Shown: piece by piece, positions 8,028 to 16,073 of the stretch | Position numbering within the stretch: the stretch's first letter is position 1 | How the letters are laid out: every line of letters begins with the position of its first letter | Assembly: GCF_900197685.1 (NCBI RefSeq) | Contig: NZ_FZMF01000028.1 | Location: 1-55,140, forward strand | Source: Helicobacter baculiformis | Lineage (GTDB): Bacteria; Campylobacterota; Campylobacteria; Campylobacterales; Helicobacteraceae | Direction of reading: 5' to 3' | Length of the DNA stretch: 55,140 bases | Translations under genes and position numbers: made by a program | Notes under the pieces: model-generated | The model's input: the letters and a program-made list of their open reading frames with translations, nothing else | What the model was told of the DNA's origin: nothing | Database searches by the model: none

Positions 8028-8774
8028 ATGCTTTTCCATGCCTTAGAGCGTGTGCCACACGCATGGGGTGCATTGTTAAAACCCATAATTCAAAGCCCTC
8101 ATTTTGAGGCTCTCAATAAAAATTACATGCAAGCACTCACTGATGCTCAAAAACGACATACACGCGTTTTCCCCTTTCCTTCTGCTCTTTTTAAAGCTTT
8201 TGAAGCCACGCCTTTAGAACGCTTGCACACAATTTTACTTGGACAAGACCCCTACCATAGTACTTTTATAGAATGCAGTCAAGAATATCCGCTTGCTATG
8301 GGACTTAGCTTTAGTGTGCCCAATCGCGCACCCATCCCCCAAAGTTTACGTAATATTTATCAAGAATTACATCAAAGCTTACACATTCCTAAGCCTACCC
8401 ATGGCAACTTGGAAAGCTGGGCACAACAGGGGGTGTTACTTCTAAACGCGATTTTAAGTGTAGAAAAAAACAAGGCTAAATCACACGGGCATTTGGGATG
8501 GGAACATTTTACTAACAGCGTGCTAATACAACTCTCAACATTGGAGCGCCCATTAGTCTTTATTTTCTTGGGTAGGGTGGCACAAGAAAAAATTAAGTTA
8601 CTTACCCCCAATACTCAACACTTGATCTTGTCAGCACCACATCCAAGTCCTCTAGCACAACACAGGGCGCCTTTTTTCTTGGGCAGCGGAGTTTTTCTAA
8701 GAGCGCAAGAATTTTTAGAAGAAAAGGGGATCCCCATGCAGTGGGCACTACAGAATGCGGTGAAAAAGCCTTGA
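8028..8774 (+). CDS. ung: Uracil-DNA glycosylase, family 1
   Basis: Removes uracil from DNA in base-excision repair; 248 residues. The catalytic water-activating motif GQDPYH is present, followed by the aromatic/Asn pocket residues (GVLLLNAILSVEKN) and the DNA-intercalation loop HPSPLAQHRAPFFLGSG. I chose the ATG at 8028: AAAGG stands six bases before it, whereas the ATG at 8022 directly abuts that site. The gene stands alone after a transposon relic, and its stop codon overlaps a -35-like TTGACA of the next promoter. Confidence 0.93.
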   Translation: MLFHALERVPHAWGALLKPIIQSPHFEALNKNYMQALTDAQKRHTRVFPFPSALFKAFEATPLERLHTILLGQDPYHSTFIECSQEYPLAMGLSFSVPNRAPIPQSLRNIYQELHQSLHIPKPTHGNLESWAQQGVLLLNAILSVEKNKAKSHGHLGWEHFTNSVLIQLSTLERPLVFIFLGRVAQEKIKLLTPNTQHLILSAPHPSPLAQHRAPFFLGSGVFLRAQEFLEEKGIPMQWALQNAVKKP

Positions 8775-8800
8775 CAAGAAGAGCAATATTATGCTAAAAT
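8771..8800 (+). promoter_or_regulatory. Strong sigma70-type promoter reading opposite the Ser/Asn micro-ORF
   Basis: TTGACA (8771-8776), an 18-base spacer, and an extended -10 TGCTAAAAT ending at 8800. This is the closest match to consensus noticed in the window. Transcripts would start near 8807 and run antisense to the micro-ORF at 8839-8970. No conventional plus-strand gene follows. Confidence 0.5.
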
Positions 8801-8809
8801 GAGACCCTA

Positions 8810-8828
8810 AACCCCCACAAGGGGGGTT
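8810..8828 (-). terminator. Hairpin terminator after the Ser/Asn-rich ORF
   Basis: Stem AACCCCC/GGGGGTT with a five-base loop, followed on the minus strand by TTTAGGGTCTCATTTT. It lies 10 bases beyond the micro-ORF stop. On the plus strand the same hairpin would form the 5' end of the opposing transcript. Confidence 0.4.
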
Positions 8829-8838
8829 CGTGCGCAAC

Positions 8839-8970
8839 TTAGTCTTGGTTGTTGCTATTGTTGCTGTTGTTGTTGCTATTGTTGCTATTGTTGCGGTTGC
8901 TACTGCTACTATTGTTGCTATTGTTGCTGTTGCTCCTGTTGCTACTGCTGTTATTGCTGTTGCTACTCAT
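8839..8970 (-). CDS. Ser/Asn-rich low-complexity micro-protein (43 residues)
   Basis: Apart from Met, two Arg and a final Gln-Asp, every residue is Ser or Asn (starts MSSNSNNSSSNRSNSNNSNN). It is encoded by runs of AGC, AAC and AAT codons. Evidence that it is translated: AAGGAG exactly six bases before the ATG, and a hairpin terminator just after the stop. No family is recognised. The composition suggests a disordered or aggregation-prone peptide. The repetitive DNA could change length by slippage. A strong promoter on the other strand makes antisense RNA likely. The opposite strand also contains a hydrophobic 64-codon frame. Confidence 0.5.
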   Translation of the reverse strand: MSSNSNNSSSNRSNSNNSNNSSSSNRNNSNNSNNNSNNSNNQD

Positions 8971-9029
8971 AGTCTGCTCCTTTCGTATATTTGGAAACTA
9001 TCAATTTCCATAGCGGGAGTCTAACATTT

Positions 9030-9055
9030 ATTCCGTTTACTTTGGTAAACGGAAT
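9030..9055. other. Perfect 11-bp hairpin between the NDH-2-like gene and the micro-ORF
   Basis: ATTCCGTTTAC and GTAAACGGAAT pair perfectly around a TTTG loop. Neither side carries a T-run. It could be a terminator or RNA-stability element at the 3' end of the gene ending at 9087, or part of the micro-ORF leader. Confidence 0.45.
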
Positions 9056-9086
9056 ACATTAGATGTTTAGTATCTTATAATATTTT

Positions 9087-10217
9087 TTAGACCAGCAAAG
9101 ACCTTTTCCAACGCCACTCTATATACTTCTTAAGCCAAATTCCTAGCTTCCCAGATACATGGAAAATACCAACATGTCCAATTGCATAGCGCGTACCTAA
9201 AGAGCAGATTATACCTTTTTCTTGAAATCTAAAAGGAGTGCTAGGACTCTTGTTAGCTAAGACATGTGCCCATTGTCTCCCTAGATAAGTCCCCATTTGG
9301 CTTGCTAATTGGGCTGTTGGTGGGTAAAGCCTACCCTCAGAATTTTTAAGAGCCGCGCAATCGCCTAGGATAAAGATTCCACGCTGAGGCATGTCTACTG
9401 GCTCTAAATAGCTATTAACCTCCACTCTACTACGCACGCTTTTAAAAAAAGGAGAGCTTTCAATCACTGCATTTCCCCGCACACCACAAGTCCACAGAAT
9501 AAAATCTGCTAAAATTTCTTTTCTCTCTTGGTTTTGCATGACAACAACGCGATCATGTTGGCATTCTAAAATCTTAGTCTCCACTTCCAATGATACACCC
9601 AAATGTTGCAAATAAGCCACTCCCTTTTGAACTAACTTGGACTCAAACATGGGCAAAATGTTAGGCAGAGCTTCTATGCAAGTGAACTTGAAATCTTTAG
9701 AGGTACATAGACTAGGGAGCGTATCGCTAAGCGCGCCTAAAAGTTCTACACCGCTAAATCCTCCTCCACACACCACCACATGGAAAGGGCGTAATTCTTG
9801 AAAGGCATCAATCGCGTTGCACAAAGCTTCATGTGTAGCTTGCGCACTCGTGAAATTTACTAGGCTATGGGTGTGCGCTTCCACTCCTTGCACCCCAAAA
9901 CTATCGCTATTAAATCCTAATCCTACAATGAGATTATCATAGGGATAAACGCCCTCCTGCCCAACCACCCTTCCCTCTTGAACTTCCAAGACGCGATCTT
10001 GGATAAATTCTACTTCAGGGGGAAGAATAGTGCTAAGCTCTAAGGTATGTTGTCCCTCGACTCCTGCCAACACATCGTGTAAGAGCACACTAAAATAATG
10101 CAGGGACGACTCTGAAATCAAACGGATAGCGCACTCCTTGCGTACCCGTGCAGGCAGAGCCTTCAGAAAGGAAAGGGACCCGTAGCCCGCCCCTAAGATA
10201 AGAACTTGCTTCACCAC
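9087..10217 (-). CDS. NDH-2-like FAD-dependent pyridine-nucleotide oxidoreductase
   Basis: Probable type II NADH:quinone dehydrogenase-like flavoprotein of 376 residues. The first Rossmann motif is GAGYGSL (residues 8-14) for FAD, the second is GGGFSGVELLGAL (about 149-161) for the pyridine nucleotide, and the C-terminal FAD-binding GIFILGDCAAL follows. The C-terminus (GIWLKKYIEWRWKRSLLV) is amphipathic or aromatic and could associate with the membrane as in NDH-2. It is shorter than typical Ndh. Its start overlaps the end of the alcohol dehydrogenase gene by seven bases, implying translational coupling. A sulfide:quinone reductase role is less likely, since no redox Cys pair is evident. Confidence 0.75.
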   Translation of the reverse strand: MVKQVLILGAGYGSLSFLKALPARVRKECAIRLISESSLHYFSVLLHDVLAGVEGQHTLELSTILPPEVEFIQDRVLEVQEGRVVGQEGVYPYDNLIVGLGFNSDSFGVQGVEAHTHSLVNFTSAQATHEALCNAIDAFQELRPFHVVVCGGGFSGVELLGALSDTLPSLCTSKDFKFTCIEALPNILPMFESKLVQKGVAYLQHLGVSLEVETKILECQHDRVVVMQNQERKEILADFILWTCGVRGNAVIESSPFFKSVRSRVEVNSYLEPVDMPQRGIFILGDCAALKNSEGRLYPPTAQLASQMGTYLGRQWAHVLANKSPSTPFRFQEKGIICSLGTRYAIGHVGIFHVSGKLGIWLKKYIEWRWKRSLLV

Positions 10218-11311
10218 TGGATTGTAACAACAGGTTTAATAAAGTTTTTGGGCTTATCCTTCATCCATGCTAAAGCTTGGGCAATTTCTTCAAATTTGCC
10301 TTCCAATCTGTGCGTGATGATAGGCTTAACATCAAGCTTTTTAGTTTGGAGTAAACGGGCAAGCTTTTCCATGCGATAACGCCCACCCGGGGTAAGCCCT
10401 CCTCTAAGAGTTTTATGTCCCATCCCCACATTCCAATCTAAGCGCGCGACACGCAAGTAATCTCCACTTCCAAAGTAATTAACATTGGATACTATCCCCC
10501 CATTAATAAGACATGCACACGCATCGCTTAGAATATCCGTTCCTCCTCCTGCAATTAAAATTTTATCCGCCCCCACGCCCTTAGTGATCTCTAAAATTTG
10601 CTCTTGTAAGGGGGCCTTCTTGAAGTCAATATAATGTGTCGCACCATAATACTTATGAGCTACTTCATAGCGAAAAGGTACGCAATCCACCGCATAAATC
10701 TCACTTGCACCCATCAGATTAGCCCCCGCTAGCGCCATTAGTCCCACGGGTCCTAGCCCAATGACAGCCACCCTATCCCCGGGCTTGATCTCAGCAGATT
10801 CGGCACAATGAAATCCTGTCGTGATCATATCGCTAAGCATCACAGCATCGCTTGCTTCTACCCCTTCAGGTAAACGCCCTAAATTCCCATCGGCATCGTT
10901 GATATGGATTTTTTCAGCAAACACACCATCTTTAAAATTAGAAAATTTCCATCCTGAAAGCGGGGCATTTTCATGTTGATGATAGCCCCTTTGTGCCCCT
11001 AACGAGCTCCAATTAGGCGTGATAGCGGGAACAATTACCCTATCGCCCTCCTTAAAATCTTTGACTAAATGCCCCACCTCTAACACCTCACCCACACACT
11101 CATGCCCTAAAAACATGTTATGGCGCTCCCCAATCCCACCCTCATAACAGGTGTGTAAATCGGAGGTGCAAGGCGCAACCGCAATAGGACGCACGAGCGC
11201 GTCTAGAGGACCACATTCTAGTTTTTTGCGCTCTGGCACAACTTCTTCTAAATACTCTTTTTCAATAATGCCCACCTCGCCGATTTTAAGCATCGCGAAA
11301 CCTTTAACCAT
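10211..11311 (-). CDS. NADP-dependent isopropanol (secondary alcohol) dehydrogenase
   Basis: Zinc-dependent medium-chain dehydrogenase of 366 residues, closest in recall to the Clostridium beijerinckii/Thermoanaerobacter secondary-alcohol dehydrogenases. Shared features are PIAVAPCTSDLHT (catalytic Zn Cys), GHECVGEVLEVG (His/Glu), GWKFSNFKDGVFAEKIHIND, and SDMITTGFH with the zinc-ligand Asp. The nucleotide motif is GLGPVGLMALAGA. It would interconvert ketones such as acetone with secondary alcohols. Start chosen at MVKGFAML (11311) because GGAG stands eight bases before it; an in-frame GTG further up overlaps that site. It is coupled to the downstream NDH-2-like gene. Confidence 0.85.
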   Translation of the reverse strand: MVKGFAMLKIGEVGIIEKEYLEEVVPERKKLECGPLDALVRPIAVAPCTSDLHTCYEGGIGERHNMFLGHECVGEVLEVGHLVKDFKEGDRVIVPAITPNWSSLGAQRGYHQHENAPLSGWKFSNFKDGVFAEKIHINDADGNLGRLPEGVEASDAVMLSDMITTGFHCAESAEIKPGDRVAVIGLGPVGLMALAGANLMGASEIYAVDCVPFRYEVAHKYYGATHYIDFKKAPLQEQILEITKGVGADKILIAGGGTDILSDACACLINGGIVSNVNYFGSGDYLRVARLDWNVGMGHKTLRGGLTPGGRYRMEKLARLLQTKKLDVKPIITHRLEGKFEEIAQALAWMKDKPKNFIKPVVTIQW

Positions 11312-11383
11312 AGAAAAACTCCTCACTTAAAATAGAGTTTCATGATAGCGCACTAGAATAAATATGATGTATTTATCCCTTTT

Positions 11384-12226
11384 TTATCCCTTCTGTTCAC
11401 ACACCTCACAACCATAAAGCCCTAGCAAAAGAAGCAACCATGAGATATAAATGTAAGACATTAAAAACCACAAGATGGATACCGATCCATAAAGCTCATG
11501 ATAAGTGCGGTTGTAAAGAATATAATAAACAAAACCCCATTTCATGATAGACCAACATACGCTTGTGATAAAGCTCCAAAACAGAGGATAAAAGGTGTGC
11601 CTAAAAACTTTATTTGTAGGGATAAGAAACAAAAGTACAAAGAAGCCATAAACAACTAGCCAGCGCAAGAAAGCGAGCCAGTAGGTATTTTGCGTGAGAT
11701 GATGCATTTGGATATTGATAAACACAATTGCAGGCAAGACAATCACAAATACAATACCCGTTCCAAAACCCCAAAAAATAAAAAATCTTTTCCCTTTGAT
11801 GGTAATATAATCTCTAGGAGGCGCATTGAGGATTTGAGAGGCAATGTAGCGATAGTTTTCGCAAAACAAGAAGAAGGCTAAGGCGATGAAACTCATCTCA
11901 ACAATCCCTAGAGTACGATTATTGCGCATGAAGGATTTTAAAAAGAACTGACTCATTTGGATAAAATCAGGACTGTTGGGGAAAAACAGCGTCTCAATTT
12001 CAAAAGCTTTAGAAAAAGGACTCACAAAGATTAGAGCTATAAAAAGCAAAACTGGTGATAAGGATAAAATCGTGTAAAAGCTCAGCGAAGAAGCGTAGTA
12101 GAAAATCCGCGCCACTTCATCAAAATGGCGTTTAAATTCTGTGGGAAGCAGATGGTTACAAGCATAAACCATGCCTTGTAAGCTTTGGCATGCCTGCGCT
12201 ACTAAAACCCAAAACCTAGCCCACAT
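11384..12226 (-). CDS. YihY/UPF0761 family inner-membrane protein
   Basis: A 280-residue polytopic protein with about six membrane helices, formerly mis-named ribonuclease BN. Family features are the N-terminal amphipathic region leading into ASSLSFYTILSLSPVLLF and the late VSILWFLMSYIYISWLLLLL segment. Function is unknown. The C-terminus YGCEVCEQKG has a CxxxC pair. The ATG overlaps the bioB stop as TAATG, so translation is coupled. H. pylori has the same bioB neighbour as I recall it. Confidence 0.82.
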   Translation of the reverse strand: MWARFWVLVAQACQSLQGMVYACNHLLPTEFKRHFDEVARIFYYASSLSFYTILSLSPVLLFIALIFVSPFSKAFEIETLFFPNSPDFIQMSQFFLKSFMRNNRTLGIVEMSFIALAFFLFCENYRYIASQILNAPPRDYITIKGKRFFIFWGFGTGIVFVIVLPAIVFINIQMHHLTQNTYWLAFLRWLVVYGFFVLLFLIPTNKVFRHTFYPLFWSFITSVCWSIMKWGFVYYILYNRTYHELYGSVSILWFLMSYIYISWLLLLLGLYGCEVCEQKG

Positions 12227-13065
12227 TAATGGCAGGCAGTGGCAATCTTTAAACCATAACCCTTTAACATGTCAATATCTTTAGTGGGTGCGTCGCCCTT
12301 AGTGGTCAAGTAATCACCCAAGACGATCGCATCGACACCACAATCAAAGATTTCTTTTTGCGTATCTTTAAAAACAACTTCACGCCCTCCTGCGATCATC
12401 AGGCGCGTTTTGGGTAGAAATTCCTTTGCTAAAACCAAGCACTCTAGAGCCTCTTGAGCGTCCAGAATAGGTTGTTTTATTGGTAAGGCTGGGTTAGGAA
12501 TAAAGAAATTGATGGGTGTTGTAGCTGGAGTTAGAGATTGTAAGGCGCGGAGCATTTCAATGCGCTGCGCATAAGTCTCACCCAAACCAAAAATACCCCC
12601 TGTGCATAAGCCCAACCCTACTTTTAAGACATTTTCACAGGTTTCAAAGCGTTCCTGCCATGGATGGGTAGAGCAGATTTGAGGGAAAAAACTTTGTGCG
12701 GTTTCTAGATTATGGTTATAGCTGTCAATACCATTTTCTTTTAAGAAGCTCAAGGATTCTTTATCCGCCCTGCCACAGCAAGCAATCAAGTGTAACTCCG
12801 GCTCTTCTTCTTTGATAGCACGCGCAAGCGTAGAGATATAATCGCATTTTTTATCATCTAAACCTCTCCCTGAAGTTACTAAGCAAAAGCCTAACGCACC
12901 AAAACTACGCCAGTGCTTGGCTTCCTGCACGACATCTTGCGTTTTTTTAAACTTATAGCGCTTGATCTGCCCTTGATGGTGCGCGCTTTGCGTACAATAA
13001 GCACAATCTTCACTACAATCTCCACTGCTCACATTAGAAATAGAACATAGAAAAATCTCTTGCAT
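12226..13065 (-). CDS. bioB: Biotin synthase
   Basis: Radical-SAM enzyme that inserts sulfur into dethiobiotin; 279 residues. The 4Fe-4S/SAM motif CSEDCAYC is at residues 17-24, followed by the 2Fe-2S cluster Cys residues (LIACCGR and CENVLKVGLGLCTGG). The conserved NFFIPNP and the C-terminal GGREVVF, which holds the cluster Arg, are present. The protein is short compared with E. coli BioB (346), as in other Helicobacter. An AGGG site precedes the ATG. The tRNA-like gene lies 16 bases upstream, so one transcript may carry both. Confidence 0.93.
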   Translation of the reverse strand: MQEIFLCSISNVSSGDCSEDCAYCTQSAHHQGQIKRYKFKKTQDVVQEAKHWRSFGALGFCLVTSGRGLDDKKCDYISTLARAIKEEEPELHLIACCGRADKESLSFLKENGIDSYNHNLETAQSFFPQICSTHPWQERFETCENVLKVGLGLCTGGIFGLGETYAQRIEMLRALQSLTPATTPINFFIPNPALPIKQPILDAQEALECLVLAKEFLPKTRLMIAGGREVVFKDTQKEIFDCGVDAIVLGDYLTTKGDAPTKDIDMLKGYGLKIATACH

Positions 13066-13081
13066 ATCAACCCTTCATAAG

Positions 13082-13176
13082 TGGCAAGAGAGCTAAAGGA
13101 TCGAACTTCGGACACTTGGGACACTAACAACCTTAGCTTTGAAACCCAAGACGCACACCAGCCATGCTCGCTCTCC
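13082..13176 (-). tRNA. tRNA(Sec)-like gene, anticodon UCA, divergent
   Basis: A 95-base sequence with an encoded GCCA 3' end. Its TTTCAAA anticodon loop gives UCA, which reads UGA. The D arm is GCAT-GGCTGGT-GTGC, the T arm has a TTCGATC loop, and an extra-long variable region lies between. The acceptor GGAGAGC pairs with GCTCTCT. A TATAAT box ends seven bases upstream, as expected for a tRNA. Length and anticodon match bacterial selC. Irregularities are a G:G at the top of the anticodon stem, a C:A in the T stem, and a one-base register problem at the acceptor end. It may be a decayed or unusual tRNA(Sec), or another structured RNA. Confidence 0.45.
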
Positions 13177-13183
13177 GCGCGAG

Positions 13184-13189
13184 ATTATA
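13184..13189 (-). promoter_or_regulatory. Extended -10 box of the tRNA-like gene
   Basis: The minus strand reads TGCTATAAT, a perfect extended -10. Its position would start transcription at or within a base or two of the tRNA-like 5' end. Confidence 0.6.
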
Positions 13190-13222
13190 GCAAAAAAACA
13201 TGGCTGTATGAAAACCAAAAAA

Positions 13223-14323
13223 CTAAGAGCGATCTTGAAGTGGGAGAAAGGGGCGTTTGGGCGCACCGGTGTAGGTAGATGTGGGGCGGATAATGCGGTT
13301 ATGGGCGCGTTGCTCAAAGACATGCGCCATCCAGCCCACCGCCCTAGACATCACAAAAAAAGGCGTGTAGTAAAGCCGCTCAAGGCGCATGTAATGATAA
13401 ATCAACCCGCCAAAGAAATCAATATTATCGGGCAAACCCTTCTCTTGCTTGACTTTATCGCGAATCGCTAGGGCGATTTCAAAGAGTTTGGGATCGCCTA
13501 AATGTTTGAGTTGTTTGGCAAGCTCAAAGCCCACCGCGCTTCTAGGATCGGCATGCTTGTAAATGCGGTGTCCAAAGCCCATGATCTTCTCTTTTTTGGC
13601 AAACAGCGCATCGACCTCTTGTAGGGCTTGGGACACGCTATCAAAGCGCAGGATAAAGGCGATCGCTAGCTCATTAGCCCCCCCATGCAAACGCCCCTTG
13701 AGCGTGCCAATGCCCGTAGACACGCAAGAATACAGATCGGAGAGCGTGCTAGCGGTGATGCGGTTGGCATAGGTGGAGGCGTTGAATTCATGCTCGGCAT
13801 AGAGGGTTAGCATCGCGTCCATCGCCTTTACTTCTACTTCTAGGGGTTCTTCTTCACGCAAACGCTCTAAGAGATAATGCGCCATGCTCTGCTTTGAGCT
13901 TAGGGGGATTTGTTTGCCATGTTTGTGGTAGTGATGCCAGTAAATGAGCATGGCAGGCAATGCGCCCAAAATTTGCAACGCGCACCCCTCTTGATTAGCA
14001 AAATCCAACGCCTCCGGGCGCGCACACCCTAGAGCCACCACACCCGCTTTCATCACATCCATCGGGTGCGTGCTGATGGGCAGGGCTTGCAACACCTCTT
14101 TGACCACTAGGGGCAATTCTCTGTGTTCTTGTAAAGTTTGTTTGAAGTCCTTGAGTTCATGCTCTGTGGGCAGATGTCCTACAAGCAACAAATGCGCCAC
14201 TTCTTCAAACTCTGCCCTGCGCGCGAGTTCTTCAATGGGATAGCCCCGATACAGCAACCCCGCCCCCGTGCCCACGCTACAAATGGCTGAAGACCCCGCC
14301 ACAACACCTGCCAATCCTTCCAT
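13223..14323 (-). CDS. Citrate/2-methylcitrate synthase (PrpC-like)
   Basis: Condenses oxaloacetate with acetyl- or propionyl-CoA. The 366-residue length and the opening GLAGVVAGSSAICSV are typical of the short PrpC/CitZ-type enzymes, not of the longer allosteric GltA. Catalytic residues are visible: His in LHGGANE, His in GFGHRIYK and Asp in NIDFF. No prpB or prpD is nearby, so an ordinary citrate synthase role is as likely as the methylcitrate cycle. GGAG lies upstream of the ATG. A TGCTATAGT -10 candidate overlaps the yebC stop region (14346-14354). Confidence 0.85.
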   Translation of the reverse strand: MEGLAGVVAGSSAICSVGTGAGLLYRGYPIEELARRAEFEEVAHLLLVGHLPTEHELKDFKQTLQEHRELPLVVKEVLQALPISTHPMDVMKAGVVALGCARPEALDFANQEGCALQILGALPAMLIYWHHYHKHGKQIPLSSKQSMAHYLLERLREEEPLEVEVKAMDAMLTLYAEHEFNASTYANRITASTLSDLYSCVSTGIGTLKGRLHGGANELAIAFILRFDSVSQALQEVDALFAKKEKIMGFGHRIYKHADPRSAVGFELAKQLKHLGDPKLFEIALAIRDKVKQEKGLPDNIDFFGGLIYHYMRLERLYYTPFFVMSRAVGWMAHVFEQRAHNRIIRPTSTYTGAPKRPFLPLQDRS

Positions 14324-14366
14324 GCTAGCTCCTCAATTTAGAATGCTAGACTATAGCAAAGCTGTC

Positions 14367-15089
14367 TTAATCCCCGATATTGCTATAGAGTGCGATCACA
14401 TCGTCATCTTCTTCGATGCGATCGAGGAGTTTTTCTGTCTCTGCTAGGGCTTCTGGGCTCAAGCTGATGGGGGTGGTGGGCAGGCGTTGCAAAGAAGCCT
14501 TGTGAATGGGTAGTTGCAGGGCTTCAAATCCATCGCTGAGTTGCTTGAAATCTTGATAGTCCCCGATGGCAAAAAAGCGTTCTGTGTCCACCTCTAGACT
14601 CTCCAAGCCATAATCAATCAGATTCAGTTCTACATCCTCTACGCTGAGTCCTAAAGCTTGCAAATCCTCTAATGCACCCTCTAGCACACTTTTGCGCGCA
14701 AACATAAACTCTAGCGAGCCATTTTGTACGATGCTAGCCCCCGGGCTCTTGTTGAAATAGCTTTTCAAGTTGGCGATGGTGCGCGTGGGGTTGTCAGTCA
14801 TGCACTCCATAAAGAGCAACACCCCATGGTTTGCCTTGCCCTCATAGCTCACTTCTACCAGTTGCCCCTCTTTGCTGCTGGCGCGCTTGATGGCTGCATC
14901 AATATTGTCCTTGGGCATGTTTTGGGCTTTGGCGTTCAAAATAGCGGTGCGCAATTTAGCATTGCTGGCTGGATCGCTCCCGGCTTTAGCTGCCAGTGTG
15001 ATGGCTTTGGCGAGTTTGGGGAAAATCTTGCTCATTTTATCCCAGCGTTTTTCTTTAGCGGCACGGCGGTATTCAAAAGCGCGTCCCAT
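14367..15089 (-). CDS. yebC: YebC/PmpR family protein
   Basis: A 240-residue cytoplasmic protein of the TACO1/YebC family, described as a transcriptional regulator and more recently linked to translation of difficult peptides. The N-terminus [20 protein letters not shown] and the acidic C-terminus [15 protein letters not shown] are family hallmarks. [20 protein letters not shown] and [14 protein letters not shown] are also conserved. It sits 9 bases downstream of hemB, as in H. pylori. Confidence 0.92.
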   Translation of the reverse strand: MGRAFEYRRAAKEKRWDKMSKIFPKLAKAITLAAKAGSDPASNAKLRTAILNAKAQNMPKDNIDAAIKRASSKEGQLVEVSYEGKANHGVLLFMECMTDNPTRTIANLKSYFNKSPGASIVQNGSLEFMFARKSVLEGALEDLQALGLSVEDVELNLIDYGLESLEVDTERFFAIGDYQDFKQLSDGFEALQLPIHKASLQRLPTTPISLSPEALAETEKLLDRIEEDDDVIALYSNIGD

Positions 15090-15098
15090 ATGTCTCCT

Positions 15099-16064
15099 TT
15101 ATGTGCGTAAGAGTTGTGCGACTTCTTTGGCGTGGTAGCTGATAATAATATCTGCGCCCGCGCGTTTAAAGCCTGTCATGGTTTCTAAAAGTAGGCGTTC
15201 GTAATCCATCAAGCGGTGGGCTTGAGCGAGCTTGAACATGGCGTATTCTCCGCTCACATTGTACAGAGCAAGGGGTAAGAGGGTGCGCTCTTTGATCGCG
15301 CGCACGATGTCTAGGTAGGCTAAAGCGGGTTTAACCATGAGAATATCCGCCCCCTCAGAAGCGTCGTTTAAACTCTCTAAAATTGCCTCTCTGCGGTTGG
15401 CATAATCCATCTGATACCCCCTGCGATCTCCAAAGCTGGGCGCGCTAGCCGCTGCGTCTCTAAAGGGGGCATAATAATGGCTAGCAAACTTGCTTGAATA
15501 GCTCATGATGGGCAACATGCTAAAGCCATGCGTATCCAGGGTGTATCTCAAACTGGCTACCATCCCATCCATCATCGCACTAGGGGCGAGCATATCCACC
15601 CCGCTTTGGGCTAAGATAAGGGCTTGTTGCCCGAGCAATTCTAGCGTGGCATCGTTATCCACGCCCCCCTCTTTGAGCACCCCACAATGCCCATGGTCGG
15701 TGTATTCACAGCAACACAGATCGGCGATCACGCACATGTGCGGGAATTTGTCCTTGATCGCGCGCGTGGCCTGGGCGATGAGGTGGTTATCATCTAAGGC
15801 TGCACTCCCCTGCGCGTCCTTTTGGCCAGGAATCCCAAATAATAGCACGGCTGACAAGCCCAAATTTTGCAGGGTTTGGCACTCTCTTAAGAGTACATCT
15901 ACACTCATTTGTGCCACCCCGGGCATGGAGGCAATGGGGCGCTCAATCCCTACACCTTCGCGCACAAAGAGGGGGGCGATGAAATCTTGAGGGTGTAGGC
16001 GCGTTTCGCGCACGAGATCCCGCAAGATGTCATGGGAGCGCAAGCGTCTAAAGCGTTTAAACAT
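15099..16064 (-). CDS. hemB: Delta-aminolevulinic acid dehydratase (porphobilinogen synthase)
   Basis: Joins two 5-aminolevulinate molecules to porphobilinogen in haem synthesis; 321 residues, cytoplasmic octamer. The metal-site region [14 protein letters not shown] is the Cys-rich Zn-type. The two Schiff-base lysines are in [11 protein letters not shown] and [12 protein letters not shown]. It lies between yebC and arsS in the H. pylori order, and the intergenic gaps of about 9 bases suggest one transcript. hemE is encoded elsewhere in this window. Confidence 0.95.
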   Translation of the reverse strand: MFKRFRRLRSHDILRDLVRETRLHPQDFIAPLFVREGVGIERPIASMPGVAQMSVDVLLRECQTLQNLGLSAVLLFGIPGQKDAQGSAALDDNHLIAQATRAIKDKFPHMCVIADLCCCEYTDHGHCGVLKEGGVDNDATLELLGQQALILAQSGVDMLAPSAMMDGMVASLRYTLDTHGFSMLPIMSYSSKFASHYYAPFRDAAASAPSFGDRRGYQMDYANRREAILESLNDASEGADILMVKPALAYLDIVRAIKERTLLPLALYNVSGEYAMFKLAQAHRLMDYERLLLETMTGFKRAGADIIISYHAKEVAQLLRT

Positions 16065-16073
16065 GCAAATCCT

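Noticed and set aside
8848-8967. GTTGCTATT-type short tandem pattern considered as a CRISPR or microsatellite array.
   Set aside because: No fixed-length repeat plus unique spacers; it is an irregular triplet mixture explained by Ser/Asn codons.
8830-9024. Plus-strand 64-codon hydrophobic frame (VAIVAVVV-type repeats) behind a G-rich site and the strong promoter.
   Set aside because: It is the complement of the Ser/Asn codon repeat, and Val/Ala/Ile runs are the expected shadow. Kept only as part of the finding, since a GTG start and promoter leave some doubt.
13081-13471. Plus-strand frames over the tRNA-like gene and the 3' end of the citrate synthase gene.
   Set aside because: They overlap well-supported minus-strand features, have no ribosome sites and no family resemblance.
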